A DNA stretch of 63,664 nucleotides, taken from NCBI RefSeq assembly GCF_000472445.1, contig NZ_AXAJ01000024.1, positions 160 to 63,823 of the forward strand. Reading direction: 5' to 3'. Under the pieces are notes generated by a model that was not told where the DNA came from, searched no databases, and saw only the letters and a program-made list of their open reading frames with translations. Shown one piece after another: positions 8,381 to 18,685 of the stretch (position 1 is its first letter; each line of letters starts with the position of its first letter). The translations under genes and the position numbers were made by a program. Source of the stretch: Burkholderia sp. WSM2230 (lineage in GTDB: Bacteria > Pseudomonadota > Gammaproteobacteria > Burkholderiales > Burkholderiaceae).

Positions 8381-9330
8381 CGACGCAGCCTCGGGTTGGA
8401 TACGATCTGACACAGATCCGCGATGAGCACGAGCGCGAGATACGCGGCGCAGAACACCATCACGCAGCCTTGCACGAGCGGCATGTCGCGGTTCGTCACG
8501 GCGTCCACCATCAGGCTCGCAAGGCCCGGATAGTTGAAGATGGATTCCACGATCACCACGCCGCCAAACAGATACGACAGACTCAGCGCGACCGCATTGG
8601 CAATCGGTCCGATAGTGTTGGGCAGCACATGCCGCAACACCACGCGCACGGGCGACGCGCCCTTGAGCATCGCCATTTCCACATAGGACGAATTCAACTG
8701 GTCGAGTACCGCGGCGCGCGTCATGCGCGCCATCTGCGCGACGATTACGCAGCACAGCGTCATGACCGGCATGGCATAGATACGCAACAACGCCCCGAAC
8801 GAATTCACTTCGGACAGATACGACAGCGCCGGGAGCCAGCGCAGCTTGACGGCAAAAATCAGCACGGCGATTGTCGCGACAAGAAACTCAGGCACTGCAA
8901 CCGTGGAAAGCGTCAGCACGTTCAGCACGCGATCGAGCAGCGAGCCGCGGAACATCGCCGACGAAATACCGATCAGCAACGCGACCGGCACCGACACAAC
9001 CGCGGTCAAGCCGGCGAGCACCAGCGAGTTCGGCAGGCGGGTCGCGATCAGCTCGCTGACGGGCAGATTGTTCGACATCGACGTACCGAAGTTGCCGGTG
9101 ACAATATGAAAGAGCCATTCGCCGTAGCGCTGCAGCGCCGGTTGATCGAGCCCGAACTGATGCCGCAGGGCGGCGACGGCCTCCGGCGTGGCCGCCTGGC
9201 CGAGTGCCTGCTGCGCGGCGTCGCCAGGCAGCAATCCGGTGATACCGAACACGATGGCGGAAACCAGCAGCAGCGTGAGCAGCGCGAGGCCGAGGCGCGC
9301 GGCGATGAGTCGTTGCGCGTGTGCTTTCAT
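8377..9330 (-). CDS. ABC transporter permease, DppB type
   Basis: 317 residues, inner membrane. The first helix (LGLALLTLLLVSAIVFGITGLLPGD) and the following FGLDQPALQRYGEWL segment are the DppB N-terminal signature. The EAA loop reads YVEMAMLKGASPVRVVLRHVLPN. The ATG at 9330 has a strong GGAGG ribosome binding site, the only good one between here and araC. All downstream junctions are overlaps, so ribosomes probably load here and are passed on. Confidence 0.92.
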   Translation of the reverse strand: MKAHAQRLIAARLGLALLTLLLVSAIVFGITGLLPGDAAQQALGQAATPEAVAALRHQFGLDQPALQRYGEWLFHIVTGNFGTSMSNNLPVSELIATRLPNSLVLAGLTAVVSVPVALLIGISSAMFRGSLLDRVLNVLTLSTVAVPEFLVATIAVLIFAVKLRWLPALSYLSEVNSFGALLRIYAMPVMTLCCVIVAQMARMTRAAVLDQLNSSYVEMAMLKGASPVRVVLRHVLPNTIGPIANAVALSLSYLFGGVVIVESIFNYPGLASLMVDAVTNRDMPLVQGCVMVFCAAYLALVLIADLCQIVSNPRLRR

Positions 9331-9410
9331 TGAAAGTCGCCTCCTTTTCGAAGCATGCGCGCCGCCGCGAAGCGGTGCGCCCGACATGTATTGCGCGTAT
9401 TGCGGGGAAG

Positions 9411-9440
9411 AGGCGCTCCGGCCCGAAAACCGCAGCGCCT
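9411..9440 (-). other. hairpin between substrate-binding-protein gene and permease genes
   Basis: AGGCGCT (9411-9417) pairs with AGCGCCT (9434-9440), and inner CGG/CCG bases extend the stem. On the minus strand it follows the binding-protein stop by about 10 bp and lacks a T tract. Such structures often stabilise the upstream mRNA or partly terminate transcription, so that binding protein exceeds permease. That role is inferred. Confidence 0.4.
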
Positions 9441-9450
9441 TTACTTCGGA

Positions 9451-11067
9451 TTACGCCTCTAGCCAGACGTTTTCCGCGAATGCAAAACCCATCAGACCTG
9501 CAAGCGGAATCGAACCGAGACCCTTGAGCTTGCTCGTGTAGCCGTCGAGCGAACTGTGAAAGAGCGGAATGCCGACGCCGCCGTTTTCATGCACGAGCAC
9601 CTGCATGTCGCCGTAGATCTTCTTGCGCTTCGCGTCGTCCGGTTCGCCACGCGCGGCAACCAGCATCTGGTCGAACTTCGGGTTCTTCCAGTTGGCTTCG
9701 TTCCACGGAGCATCCGATTTGAAGAACTGCGTGAAGAGCACGTCCGCGCTCGGGCGCGCATTGATGTTGCCGAAGCCGAGCGGATGCTTCATCCAGTGGT
9801 TGGACCAGTAGCCGTCTGCGGGCACGCGGCTCACCTGCAGATTGAGGCCCGCACGCGGCGCGGCCTGCTGCAGCAGCATGGCCATTTCGACTGAGCCGTC
9901 TGCTGCCGGGGATGCATAGACCTGCAGCGGTGTCGAACCGAGCTTGGCCTTCTGAAAATAGAACCTGGCCTTGTCGGGATCGAACCCGCGTTGCGGCAAA
10001 CCGGCGAGGTAGTACTTGTTGGTCGGATCGATCGGCTGATCGTTGCCGATCGCGCCGTAGCCGCGAAACACCGAGCGGCGGATCTGCTCGCGATCGAGCA
10101 GGTACATCATGCCGCGGCGGAAATCTTCGTTGCCGGTCAAGCCGCCCTCGTCGCGGACGATCAGGTCCGTGTAGCCGCCCGTCTTCGTTTCCAGCACCTT
10201 GAAGCCAGAAGCGGTCTTCAAACGTTCGGCCGAGTTCGGCGTGAGGCCGTTGATCAGTTGCACGTCGCCCGACAACAAGGCGTTCACGCGCGCCGGTTCG
10301 TCGCCGATACCGATCAGTTCGATCTCGTCGAGATACGGCATGCCCGGCTTCCAGTACTTGTCGTTTCTCACGCCGACCGTGCGCACGCCAGGTGAGAACT
10401 CCTTCAGTTTGTACGGCCCCGTACCGACGGCCGTCCTGAAGTCGCTCGTGCCTTCCCTGATGATCAGGAAGTGCGACGTGGCGAGAATCACCGGCAAGTC
10501 GGCATTCGCGCCTTCCAGCGTGATCGTTACTTCGTTCGGGCCCGTGGCCTTCACTTCCTTGATCTGATCGGCGATGGTCTTGGCCTTCGAAGCGGTGGCC
10601 GGGTCCTTGTGACGCATGATCGAATAGACCACGTCAGCGGGCGCGAGCGACTTGCCGTCGTGGAACTGCACGCCGTTGCGCAGCTTCACGACCCATACCG
10701 TCGCGTCTTTCGTGTCGATCGATTCGGCAAGCGCCATCTTCGCGCCGAGATGGGAATCGAGCTCGGTCAGGCCGTTGTAGAACATGTTGCAGCGAACGTA
10801 GTCGGTGCTGAGCGAGCCCTTCGCCGGATCGAGCGTGTCGGCGGCGGACACCGACTGCGTCGCCACGCGAATCTTGCCGCCCTGCTTCGGCTTCGCTTGC
10901 GCGAGCGCGGAACCGCTGGCGGCGAAGAGACCCGCGCCCGTCATCGACATCATCCCGGCCGCGGCCATCGCACGCAGCACGTCGCGCCGCGAGGCGCCTC
11001 TCGCCGTCAATTGCTCGAGCCCGTTGCCGAGGTCAAGAGCGCCATGTGGTGAGTTTTCCTTATTCAT
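9451..11067 (-). CDS. periplasmic substrate-binding protein, SBP_bac_5 (peptide/opine type)
   Basis: 538 residues. The N-terminus has a twin-arginine-like signal (SRRDVLRAMAAAG, arginines 27-28) ending near AxA (GSALAQA). The mature part is a family-5 binding protein (GGKIRVATQSVSAADTLDP, NGVQFHDGKSLAPADVVYSI). It delivers substrate to the DppB/C-type permeases encoded just downstream. The start at 11067 is preceded by GGAGAAG. Peptides, opines and other C-N linked compounds are bound by this family. The adjacent dehydrogenase subunits favour an imino or opine-like ligand over plain peptides, by inference. Confidence 0.88.
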   Translation of the reverse strand: MNKENSPHGALDLGNGLEQLTARGASRRDVLRAMAAAGMMSMTGAGLFAASGSALAQAKPKQGGKIRVATQSVSAADTLDPAKGSLSTDYVRCNMFYNGLTELDSHLGAKMALAESIDTKDATVWVVKLRNGVQFHDGKSLAPADVVYSIMRHKDPATASKAKTIADQIKEVKATGPNEVTITLEGANADLPVILATSHFLIIREGTSDFRTAVGTGPYKLKEFSPGVRTVGVRNDKYWKPGMPYLDEIELIGIGDEPARVNALLSGDVQLINGLTPNSAERLKTASGFKVLETKTGGYTDLIVRDEGGLTGNEDFRRGMMYLLDREQIRRSVFRGYGAIGNDQPIDPTNKYYLAGLPQRGFDPDKARFYFQKAKLGSTPLQVYASPAADGSVEMAMLLQQAAPRAGLNLQVSRVPADGYWSNHWMKHPLGFGNINARPSADVLFTQFFKSDAPWNEANWKNPKFDQMLVAARGEPDDAKRKKIYGDMQVLVHENGGVGIPLFHSSLDGYTSKLKGLGSIPLAGLMGFAFAENVWLEA

Positions 11068-11164
11068 CGAACTTCTCCGCGAGGATGGGCAGTTGTGAGG
11101 GCTGCGTGGGGTTGAGTGGTGACTGCAACAGCGGGGCTGCAACGACGGATGCGACAGCGGGACT

Positions 11165-12454
11165 TCAGTAGAAGATGTCCTTGATACGGTAATACGTGCC
11201 CACCAGCGGCAGAAACCAGGGCTTACCGGTGTGCCCGGGAATCGCGGCCCATTCGGACTCGCCCCAGGGGTTGCGATCCGCGCAGCCGTCCATCACGTCG
11301 GCCATCACCTGGCCCATGTGCGTGGACATCTGCGTGCCGTGGCCGCTGTAGCCCATCGAAAAATAGATGCCGTCGTGTTGTCCGGCATGCGGCAGGCGAT
11401 CGGCGCTCATGTCGACGAGGCCGCCCCAGCAATAGTCGATGCGCGCAGTCGCGAGCATCGGAAACATCGCGGCGAGCCCCTGCTGCAGGATGCGCCCGCT
11501 CTTTGCATCGGAGGGCCGCTCGGAGGCCGTGAAGCGCGCGCGGCCGCCGAACAGCAAACGCGAATCGGGCGTCACGCGGAAGTAGTTGTGCATCAGGCGC
11601 GTGGTCGTGTAGGCGCGCCGGTTCGGCAGCAGTTGCACGAGAAGCGCGGGCGGCAGCGGCTCGGTCACTACGATGAACGAGCCGACCGGCGCGAGGCGGC
11701 GCCGATACCAGCCGAACGGTCCATGCCGCGACGGCCCTGTGGCTATCAATACCTGCTTCGCGCGCACTTCACCGCGCGCGGTGACGATACGATGCGCGCC
11801 GCCGTCTTTCACAATCGACGTAACGGGAGCGTGCTCATACACTTTTGCGCCGCGCCGTACCGCCGCGTCGGCAAGACCGACCGCGAAGCGGCCCATATGC
11901 ATCTGGCCGCCGTGACGTTGCAGCAATCCGCCGTAAAAGCCGTCGGACTGCACCTCGCCGCGAATACGCCCGCCGTCGATCAGCTCGATGTCGGGATCCA
12001 CCGCGCGGCGGATTAGCTCCGCCGTCTTCTCCAGATGCGCGAAGTGATGCGGTTTCGAAGCCAGCTTGAGCTTGCCGCTCGCGACGTAATCGCAGTCGAT
12101 GTTCTCTTCGCGGATCAGACGCTCGACCGTATTCACCGCATCCGCATACGCGCGATAACACGCGCTCGCGCGCTCGAGACCGAGTTGCGCGGCGAGCGCC
12201 ACGAAGTCTTGTGCGACGCCCGTGTTCACCTGGCCGCCGTTGCGGCCCGAGGCGCCGCCTCCCACGCGCCCCGCGTCCACCACGGTGACGGACGCGCCAC
12301 GCTTGCCGAGCGCCTGAGCCGCCGACAGCCCGGTGAAGCCCGCGCCGATCACCACCACATCGGCGTGGCCCTCGACCGGGCCTTCGCACGCCGCGATGAA
12401 CGGCGGCGCAGTGTCGAGCCAGTACGAATCAAGCTTCATCGTGTGCGTGTCCAT
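11165..12454 (-). CDS. FAD-dependent oxidoreductase, OrdL/PuuB type
   Basis: 429 residues of the DAO family. The FAD motif VVVIGAGFTGLSAAQAL is near residue 34, followed by GGGASGRNGGQVNTG, and MGYSGHGTQMSTHMGQ closes the site near the C-terminus. PuuB-like members oxidise gamma-glutamylputrescine or related secondary amines to an aldehyde. The HAD hydrolase gene lies upstream and the ABC binding-protein gene 97 bp downstream, so the enzyme may process the imported compound. It does not belong to the HcnABC-like trio, so the operon encodes two DAO-type enzymes. Either of two in-frame ATGs (12454 or 12439) may be the start. Confidence 0.85.
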   Translation of the reverse strand: MDTHTMKLDSYWLDTAPPFIAACEGPVEGHADVVVIGAGFTGLSAAQALGKRGASVTVVDAGRVGGGASGRNGGQVNTGVAQDFVALAAQLGLERASACYRAYADAVNTVERLIREENIDCDYVASGKLKLASKPHHFAHLEKTAELIRRAVDPDIELIDGGRIRGEVQSDGFYGGLLQRHGGQMHMGRFAVGLADAAVRRGAKVYEHAPVTSIVKDGGAHRIVTARGEVRAKQVLIATGPSRHGPFGWYRRRLAPVGSFIVVTEPLPPALLVQLLPNRRAYTTTRLMHNYFRVTPDSRLLFGGRARFTASERPSDAKSGRILQQGLAAMFPMLATARIDYCWGGLVDMSADRLPHAGQHDGIYFSMGYSGHGTQMSTHMGQVMADVMDGCADRNPWGESEWAAIPGHTGKPWFLPLVGTYYRIKDIFY

Positions 12455-12541
12455 GGTTGCGGTGAGCGGGGCAAGGGACCGGCGGTGGCGCGTTGGTCGC
12501 GCGGGTTCTTCACTCGGGTTGGTCGCGCAGGTTGGTCCCGC

Positions 12542-13210
12542 TCAAAGGCCGAGTTCGGCAGCCAGTTGCGGGATGCCGTTCACTTCGTAGTACTGGTAAT
12601 ACGGCGTCGACGGTTCATGGCCGCGGTTGATGAAGGCCTTGTGCTTGACGCCCATGTCATGCACCGTCATCAGGTCGTAGCGCAAGCTCGACGACACGTG
12701 CAGCACGTCTTCCGGATTGCAGTTGAGCTTGTCGAACATGTACTCGAAGCCCTGCATGCGCGGCTTGTACGACTGCGCCTGCTCTGCGGTGAACACTGCA
12801 TGGAAAGGTGCGCCGAGCTTGTCGACGTTGCTCTGGATCTGGTCGTTCGACGCATTCGACAGAATCACCAGCTTGTACTTTTTCGCAAGACGCGACAGAC
12901 CTTCCGGCACGTCCGGATGCGGGCCCCATGTCGGGACCGCTTCGTAGATCTTTTGCGCATCGGCTTCATTGAATTCGACGTTCACGCGCGCACAGGCACG
13001 GCGCAGCGCATTGACCACCACGTCTCGATACGGCTTCCATGCACCCAGCACTTCGTCCCGGCGATAACCCGCGTAGAACGCAACCAGCTTTTCGAGGTCG
13101 TCGCCCTTCAGGATATGGCCGTACAGTTCGCGTGTCATGTCGGCCATGCGAAATCTGGTCAGCGTGCCGTAGCAGTCGAAGGTGATGTATTTCGGTTCGA
13201 ATTCGATCAT
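12542..13210 (-). CDS. HAD hydrolase, haloacid dehalogenase type II family
   Basis: 222 residues. HAD motif I ITFDCYGTLT carries the nucleophile Asp12, motif II is VILSNASN, and SYKPRMQGFEYMFDKL supplies the motif III lysine. This is the length and pattern of L-2-haloacid dehalogenases, but many members are broad hydrolases or phosphatases and no halogenated substrate is suggested by the context. It appears to be the first gene of the importer operon; the OrdL gene follows after 87 bp. A second member lies at 35605-36324. Confidence 0.85.
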   Translation of the reverse strand: MIEFEPKYITFDCYGTLTRFRMADMTRELYGHILKGDDLEKLVAFYAGYRRDEVLGAWKPYRDVVVNALRRACARVNVEFNEADAQKIYEAVPTWGPHPDVPEGLSRLAKKYKLVILSNASNDQIQSNVDKLGAPFHAVFTAEQAQSYKPRMQGFEYMFDKLNCNPEDVLHVSSSLRYDLMTVHDMGVKHKAFINRGHEPSTPYYQYYEVNGIPQLAAELGL

Positions 13211-13441
13211 CGTGCAGTCCTATCGTGGTGGTGAACTCGCGTTGAGTCCATTGGCGAAAACAGCAACTAAAAGCTCGTTCCTGTAAAAGATTTAATCAGC
13301 GCAAAAACATAGATGCTCCTGATTCGTGCGCTGCCGGTGACACAAACCATGCGTTTTTAGGCCATTGCGCAGCACAGTCTGCCGTGATCCGGCCTAACCC
13401 TTACGCGGCTTGGGTTCGCGGCATCCAGAAGGGCGCGCGCG

Positions 13442-14935
13442 TCACTGCCGCAGATCGATCAGCACGCTCTTGAAACGCAGGTTGGCCTCGTAAGCCTGGC
13501 GCCCAAGATCCTTGCCGATGCCCGAGCGCTTGTAGCCGCCTGTAGGAATCACGAAGTCCGACGTGCGGCCATAGCGGTTGACCCACACGGTGCCCGCTTC
13601 CAGACCGCGCACGAAGCGCAGCGCCCGGCCGAGGTCGGCGGTATGCACGCCCGCGGCGAGCCCGTACTCGGGATGCTGCGCGAGCGCGAGCGCTTCTTCT
13701 TCGGTATCGAAGGTTTGCAGCGTGAGCACCGGGCCGAATACTTCCTCGCGCACGGCCTCTGACTGAGCGGTGACATCGGTAAGCAAGGTCGGCGTATAGA
13801 ACGCGCCCGCCGATGCGCCGCCCATGTCGGCCCGCTTGCCGCCATGGCGCAATGTCGCGCCCGCGTGAAGCGTGCGCCCCACAATGCTTTCGATGCGCGC
13901 CGCCTGCGGCTCTGAAATGATCGGCGACAGCGTCGTGCCCGCAGCCCAGGTCGCGCCCGGCTTCAGCTCCGCGAAGATGCTGCCGATGCGCTCGGCGAGC
14001 GGCTCCGCGAGGCTGCGTTCGACCAGCAGCCGCGAGCCCGCCACGCACACCTGTCCCGCGTTGCCGGTGATCGCCCCGGCGATGCGCCGCGCCACGTCGT
14101 CAAGACGCGGCGCGTCGGCGAACACGATCTGCGGGCTCTTGCCACCCAGCTCCAGCGTGACCGGCTTGGTGCCGCTCGTCGCGCAGGCCGCCATGATCGC
14201 GGCGCCGGTGCGCGTCGAGCCGGTGAACGTGACCTTGCTGATCTTCGGATGACGCACGAGCTCGTCGCCGGTCGTTTGTCCATCGCCCTGAATCACGTTG
14301 AAGATGCCGGCCGGCACGCCGGCCTGCATCGCGAGTTCGGCGAGGCGCAGCACGGAAAACGGCGTCATCTCCGAGGGCTTGAGCACCACCGCGTTGCCGG
14401 CGGCGAGCGCCGGCGCGATCTTCCACGAAGCCATTACGAGCGGAAAATTCCACGGCGCAATCGCGCCGATCACGCCATACGGTTCGGCAATCGTCATGCC
14501 GAGATGATCGTGGTCGGTGGCGGCGACGTCGCCGCCCAGTTTGTCGGCGAACTCCGCGTAGAAGCGGATGCCCTCTGCAGTGAAAGGCACGTCCCACGAG
14601 ACGGCCTGGGCGATCGGCCGCGTCGAGCCGAGCGCCTCGAGGCGGCCGAGCGCGGAGGCGTCGGCTTCGACGAGATCCGCGAAACGGCGCAGGATTTTCG
14701 CGCGTTCGCGCGGTGCCATGCGCGCCCAGCCGCTGGTGCGAAACGCCTGCCACGCATTTTCGACCGCGCGGTGGACCATGTCCGCGTCCGCTACCGGCAC
14801 GCTCGCGTAGACCATGCCGTCGGACGGCCGCGCCACGTCGATGCGGCGCGCGCCATGCCCGCTGCCTTCCACATACTTGCCACCGATGAAATGCCCGCTG
14901 CGAATCACGACATCGTCCGGATTGAAGCTGTCCAT
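13442..14935 (-). CDS. NAD(P)-dependent aldehyde dehydrogenase
   Basis: 497 residues of the ALDH superfamily. It shows the cofactor and oxyanion motif IAPWNFPLVMASWKIAPALA, the general base in VTLELGGKSPQIVF, and the catalytic cysteine in ITGNAGQVCVAGSRLLVE. It resembles PuuC-type enzymes that oxidise amino-aldehydes. The start MDSFNPDD is chosen because it gives the usual length; an in-frame extension to 15037 is open but unlike the family. It lies 231 bp upstream of the HAD-OrdL-ABC operon on the same strand and could oxidise the aldehyde released by the OrdL-type enzyme. That link is inferred. Confidence 0.88.
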   Translation of the reverse strand: MDSFNPDDVVIRSGHFIGGKYVEGSGHGARRIDVARPSDGMVYASVPVADADMVHRAVENAWQAFRTSGWARMAPRERAKILRRFADLVEADASALGRLEALGSTRPIAQAVSWDVPFTAEGIRFYAEFADKLGGDVAATDHDHLGMTIAEPYGVIGAIAPWNFPLVMASWKIAPALAAGNAVVLKPSEMTPFSVLRLAELAMQAGVPAGIFNVIQGDGQTTGDELVRHPKISKVTFTGSTRTGAAIMAACATSGTKPVTLELGGKSPQIVFADAPRLDDVARRIAGAITGNAGQVCVAGSRLLVERSLAEPLAERIGSIFAELKPGATWAAGTTLSPIISEPQAARIESIVGRTLHAGATLRHGGKRADMGGASAGAFYTPTLLTDVTAQSEAVREEVFGPVLTLQTFDTEEEALALAQHPEYGLAAGVHTADLGRALRFVRGLEAGTVWVNRYGRTSDFVIPTGGYKRSGIGKDLGRQAYEANLRFKSVLIDLRQ

Positions 14936-15218
14936 GAGAAAGTGTCCGAGTAGATGACCTTTGGATGGCAACCGCGTGCGCTGCAGCATCGCCGCCGCGC
15001 TCGCCATGACAAAATCGTAGAGCCGCGCGCCTGGCATATGTCACCGACAAAAATCGCCACGCAGCAGAACCCGCCTGTAATGCGTGCCCAGACCGCGCGC
15101 TTTGCATCGAATTTCGGCGCGGCTTTCTCCGGGGTGCCGGATAGAAAGATCGTCCTAGTCATACCGCGCCCCGGATGACACAGTGACGCGTAAGTCTTTA
15201 GCCATTCAGGAGCACGGC

Positions 15219-16085
15219 GTGCCCGATCCGATTACATACAGACGCTTTACCCTCGACGACATTGCCGCCGCGCATGCGTTGACGGCTGAGCTGAAATGGC
15301 CGCATCGCCCGGACGACTGGAAGTTCGTCGCGCAGCTGGGCGCGGGTTTCGTCGCTGAAGACGCGGGCGGCGTGATCGGCACCGCGCTGTGCTGGAAGTA
15401 CGGCGCGGATCGCGCGTCGCTCGGCATGGTGATCGTGTCGCCGGAGCGGCAGGGACTCGGCATCGGCAGAAAGCTGATGGAGTTGTTGCTCGAAGAGCTC
15501 GGCGGCCGCATCACGTTCCTCCACGCGACCACTGCCGGTCAGCCGCTCTACGAAAAGCTCGGCTTTCGCGCGGCCGGCACGCTCGATCAGCATCAGGGCG
15601 CGGCGTTTCAACCGCCGCTCGTGTCGCTGCCGGCGGGCGAACGTTTGCGTCCGCTGGGTTCGAGCGACACCGCACGGCTCGTCGAGCTGGCCTCGCAGGC
15701 AAGCGGCCTCGACCGGGGCGAAGTGCTGCCGGCGCTGCTCGAGAACGCCGACGGCATCGCACTCGACCGCGACGGCGAACTGGTCGGCTTTGCGCTCTTT
15801 CGCCGCTTCGGCCGCGGCTTCGCGATCGGCCCGGTCGTCGCGCCTGCTTCCGGCGATTCGACCCGTGCGAAGGCGCTCATCAGCCACTGGCTCGCGCTCA
15901 ACGAAGGCGTGTTCGTGCGCGTGGACACGCCCGGCGACAGCGGCCTGACCGAGTGGCTCGAACAGCTCGGCCTGCCGCGCGTGGACACCGTGGTCAGAAT
16001 GGTGCGCAACGCCAAGCCGCAGAGCGTGGCGGCTAACGCGTCGCCTTACTTGCAGTACGGCATCATCAATCAGGCGATTTTCTGA
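15219..16085 (+). CDS. GNAT-family N-acetyltransferase with two GNAT-like halves
   Basis: 288 residues from a GTG start. The N-terminal half is a GNAT domain with the acetyl-CoA loop VSPERQGLGIGRKLMELLL. The C-terminal half (RLVELASQASGLDRGEVLPALL onward) resembles the GNAT-like domain found in double-GNAT proteins. AGGAG sits six bases before GTG 15219; the alternative GTG at 15183 has no such site. It probably acetylates a small amine or amino acid in the cytosol. The ghrA-like gene follows after 6 bp, so the two form an operon. Confidence 0.8.
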   Translation: MPDPITYRRFTLDDIAAAHALTAELKWPHRPDDWKFVAQLGAGFVAEDAGGVIGTALCWKYGADRASLGMVIVSPERQGLGIGRKLMELLLEELGGRITFLHATTAGQPLYEKLGFRAAGTLDQHQGAAFQPPLVSLPAGERLRPLGSSDTARLVELASQASGLDRGEVLPALLENADGIALDRDGELVGFALFRRFGRGFAIGPVVAPASGDSTRAKALISHWLALNEGVFVRVDTPGDSGLTEWLEQLGLPRVDTVVRMVRNAKPQSVAANASPYLQYGIINQAIF

Positions 16086-16091
16086 TCCGTC

Positions 16092-17018
<927 letters not shown>

Positions 17019-17211
17019 GTCTCCGAACCGCATCGATCGTGGCGTAATCTGCGCGCGCCGCCGCTTTGCGGGCCTTGCAGCACAAAATGCTATGGGCATG
17101 CATCAAAACGCGTCGCGCGCGCTTTTCAGGCAATTGTTTAGGTAAGCGTGCAATCGGCCCTGGTCAGTAGTATGGAACCGTCAACAGCCCTTTTTGCGAC
17201 GAGAACCCACC

Positions 17212-18633
17212 ATGCCGATCCAATCGCTCATTGAAGCCGACCGCCAGCATCTGATTCACCCTGTCATCAACTATCGTGCGCACGAGGCGCGCGGCGTTAC
17301 GGTGCTCGAATCCGCGAGCGGCGCGTTCCTGCGCGACGCGGCCGGCAACGAACTGCTCGACGCCTTCTCCGGCTTGTGGTGCGTGAACGTGGGCTACGGC
17401 CAGCAGAGCATTATCGAAGCGGCCACCGCGCAGATGAAGAAACTGCCTTATGCGACGAGCTATTTTCACTTCGGCTCGGAGCCCGCCATCGAACTCGCGC
17501 AAAAACTGGCGGGGCTCGCGCCCGCTTCGCTGCAGCACGTATACTTCACGCTCGGCGGCTCGGACGCAGTCGATTCAGCGATCCGTTTCATCACGCATTA
17601 CTTCAACGCGACGGGCCGCCCGTCGAAGAAGCACATCATTGCGTTGCAACGCGGCTATCACGGCTCGTCCAGCATGGGCGCGGGCCTCACCGCGCTGCCC
17701 GCGTTTCACCGCAACTTCGATCTGCCGCTGCCGAACCAGCATCACCTGCCCTCGCCGTATGCGTACCGCAACAATTTCGCCGACGACGCGGCGCTGATCG
17801 CCGCTTCTGTCGCCGCGCTCGAAGCAATGGTCGCTGAACTCGGTGCCGATAACATCGCAGCGTTCTTCTGCGAACCGATTCAAGGCTCGGGCGGCGTGAT
17901 CGTGCCGCCGGTCGGCTGGCTCACGGCCATGCGCGAAAGCTGCCGCAAGCTCGGCATTCTGTTCCTTGCCGACGAAGTGATCACTGGATTTGGCCGCACG
18001 GGCCCGCTCTTCGCGTGCCAGGGCGAGAACGTGGAGCCGGACCTGATGACGGTCGCCAAAGGTTTGACCGCCGGCTACGCGCCGATGGGCGCCGTGCTGA
18101 TGTCCGACGAAATCTATCAGGGCATTGCCGACGGCGACGCCGAGGCGATTGTCGGCCACGGTCACACGTATTCGGCGCATCCGGTGAGCGCGGCGATCGG
18201 TCTGGAAGTGCTGCGTCTTTATCACGAAGGCGGTCTGCTCGCGAACGGCGTGGCACACGCGCCGCGTTTCGCGCGCGGCCTCGACGCGCTGCTCGCACAT
18301 CCGCTCGTGGGCGACTCGCGTCACCGGGGCCTGCTCGGCGCGCTGGAACTCGTCGCCGACAAGGACACCAGGGCGCAGTTCGACCCGGCGTTGAAACTGT
18401 CGGAGCGTATTGCCACGGCTGCCTATGAAAACCGCCTGATTTTCCGTGCGTTCGGCGACAATATTCTCGGCTTTGCGCCGGCGCTCTCGTACACCGAATC
18501 GGACTTTGACCTGATGTTCGAGCGGCTCGAGAAAACCCTGAACGACGTACTCGCGCAAGCTGAGGTTCGAGCAGCGTTGAGCGGCAAAACCACGGCGAAC
18601 CACCAGCTCAAAACTACTGCCGCTGCATGCTAG
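17212..18633 (+). CDS. class III (omega) aminotransferase, PLP-dependent
   Basis: 473 residues. The substrate-entry segment GLWCVNVGYG, the PLP phosphate site GGSDAVDSAIRF, the PLP-ring aspartate in LFLADEVITGFGRTG and the Schiff-base lysine in TVAKGLTAGYAPMGAV mark a beta-alanine/putrescine-pyruvate type transaminase. It would convert an omega-amino compound to an aldehyde with pyruvate as acceptor. The ATG at 17212 is chosen over an upstream in-frame codon because homologous proteins begin here. The Lrp gene 52 bp downstream may regulate it. Together with the ALDH and OrdL genes nearby it suggests amine or polyamine catabolism. Confidence 0.88.
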   Translation: MPIQSLIEADRQHLIHPVINYRAHEARGVTVLESASGAFLRDAAGNELLDAFSGLWCVNVGYGQQSIIEAATAQMKKLPYATSYFHFGSEPAIELAQKLAGLAPASLQHVYFTLGGSDAVDSAIRFITHYFNATGRPSKKHIIALQRGYHGSSSMGAGLTALPAFHRNFDLPLPNQHHLPSPYAYRNNFADDAALIAASVAALEAMVAELGADNIAAFFCEPIQGSGGVIVPPVGWLTAMRESCRKLGILFLADEVITGFGRTGPLFACQGENVEPDLMTVAKGLTAGYAPMGAVLMSDEIYQGIADGDAEAIVGHGHTYSAHPVSAAIGLEVLRLYHEGGLLANGVAHAPRFARGLDALLAHPLVGDSRHRGLLGALELVADKDTRAQFDPALKLSERIATAAYENRLIFRAFGDNILGFAPALSYTESDFDLMFERLEKTLNDVLAQAEVRAALSGKTTANHQLKTTAAAC

Positions 18634-18685
18634 AGTAGAGGGCGCCCTCAGACCCTTCTTCAACCGCCGGAGCCACGACGTTACG

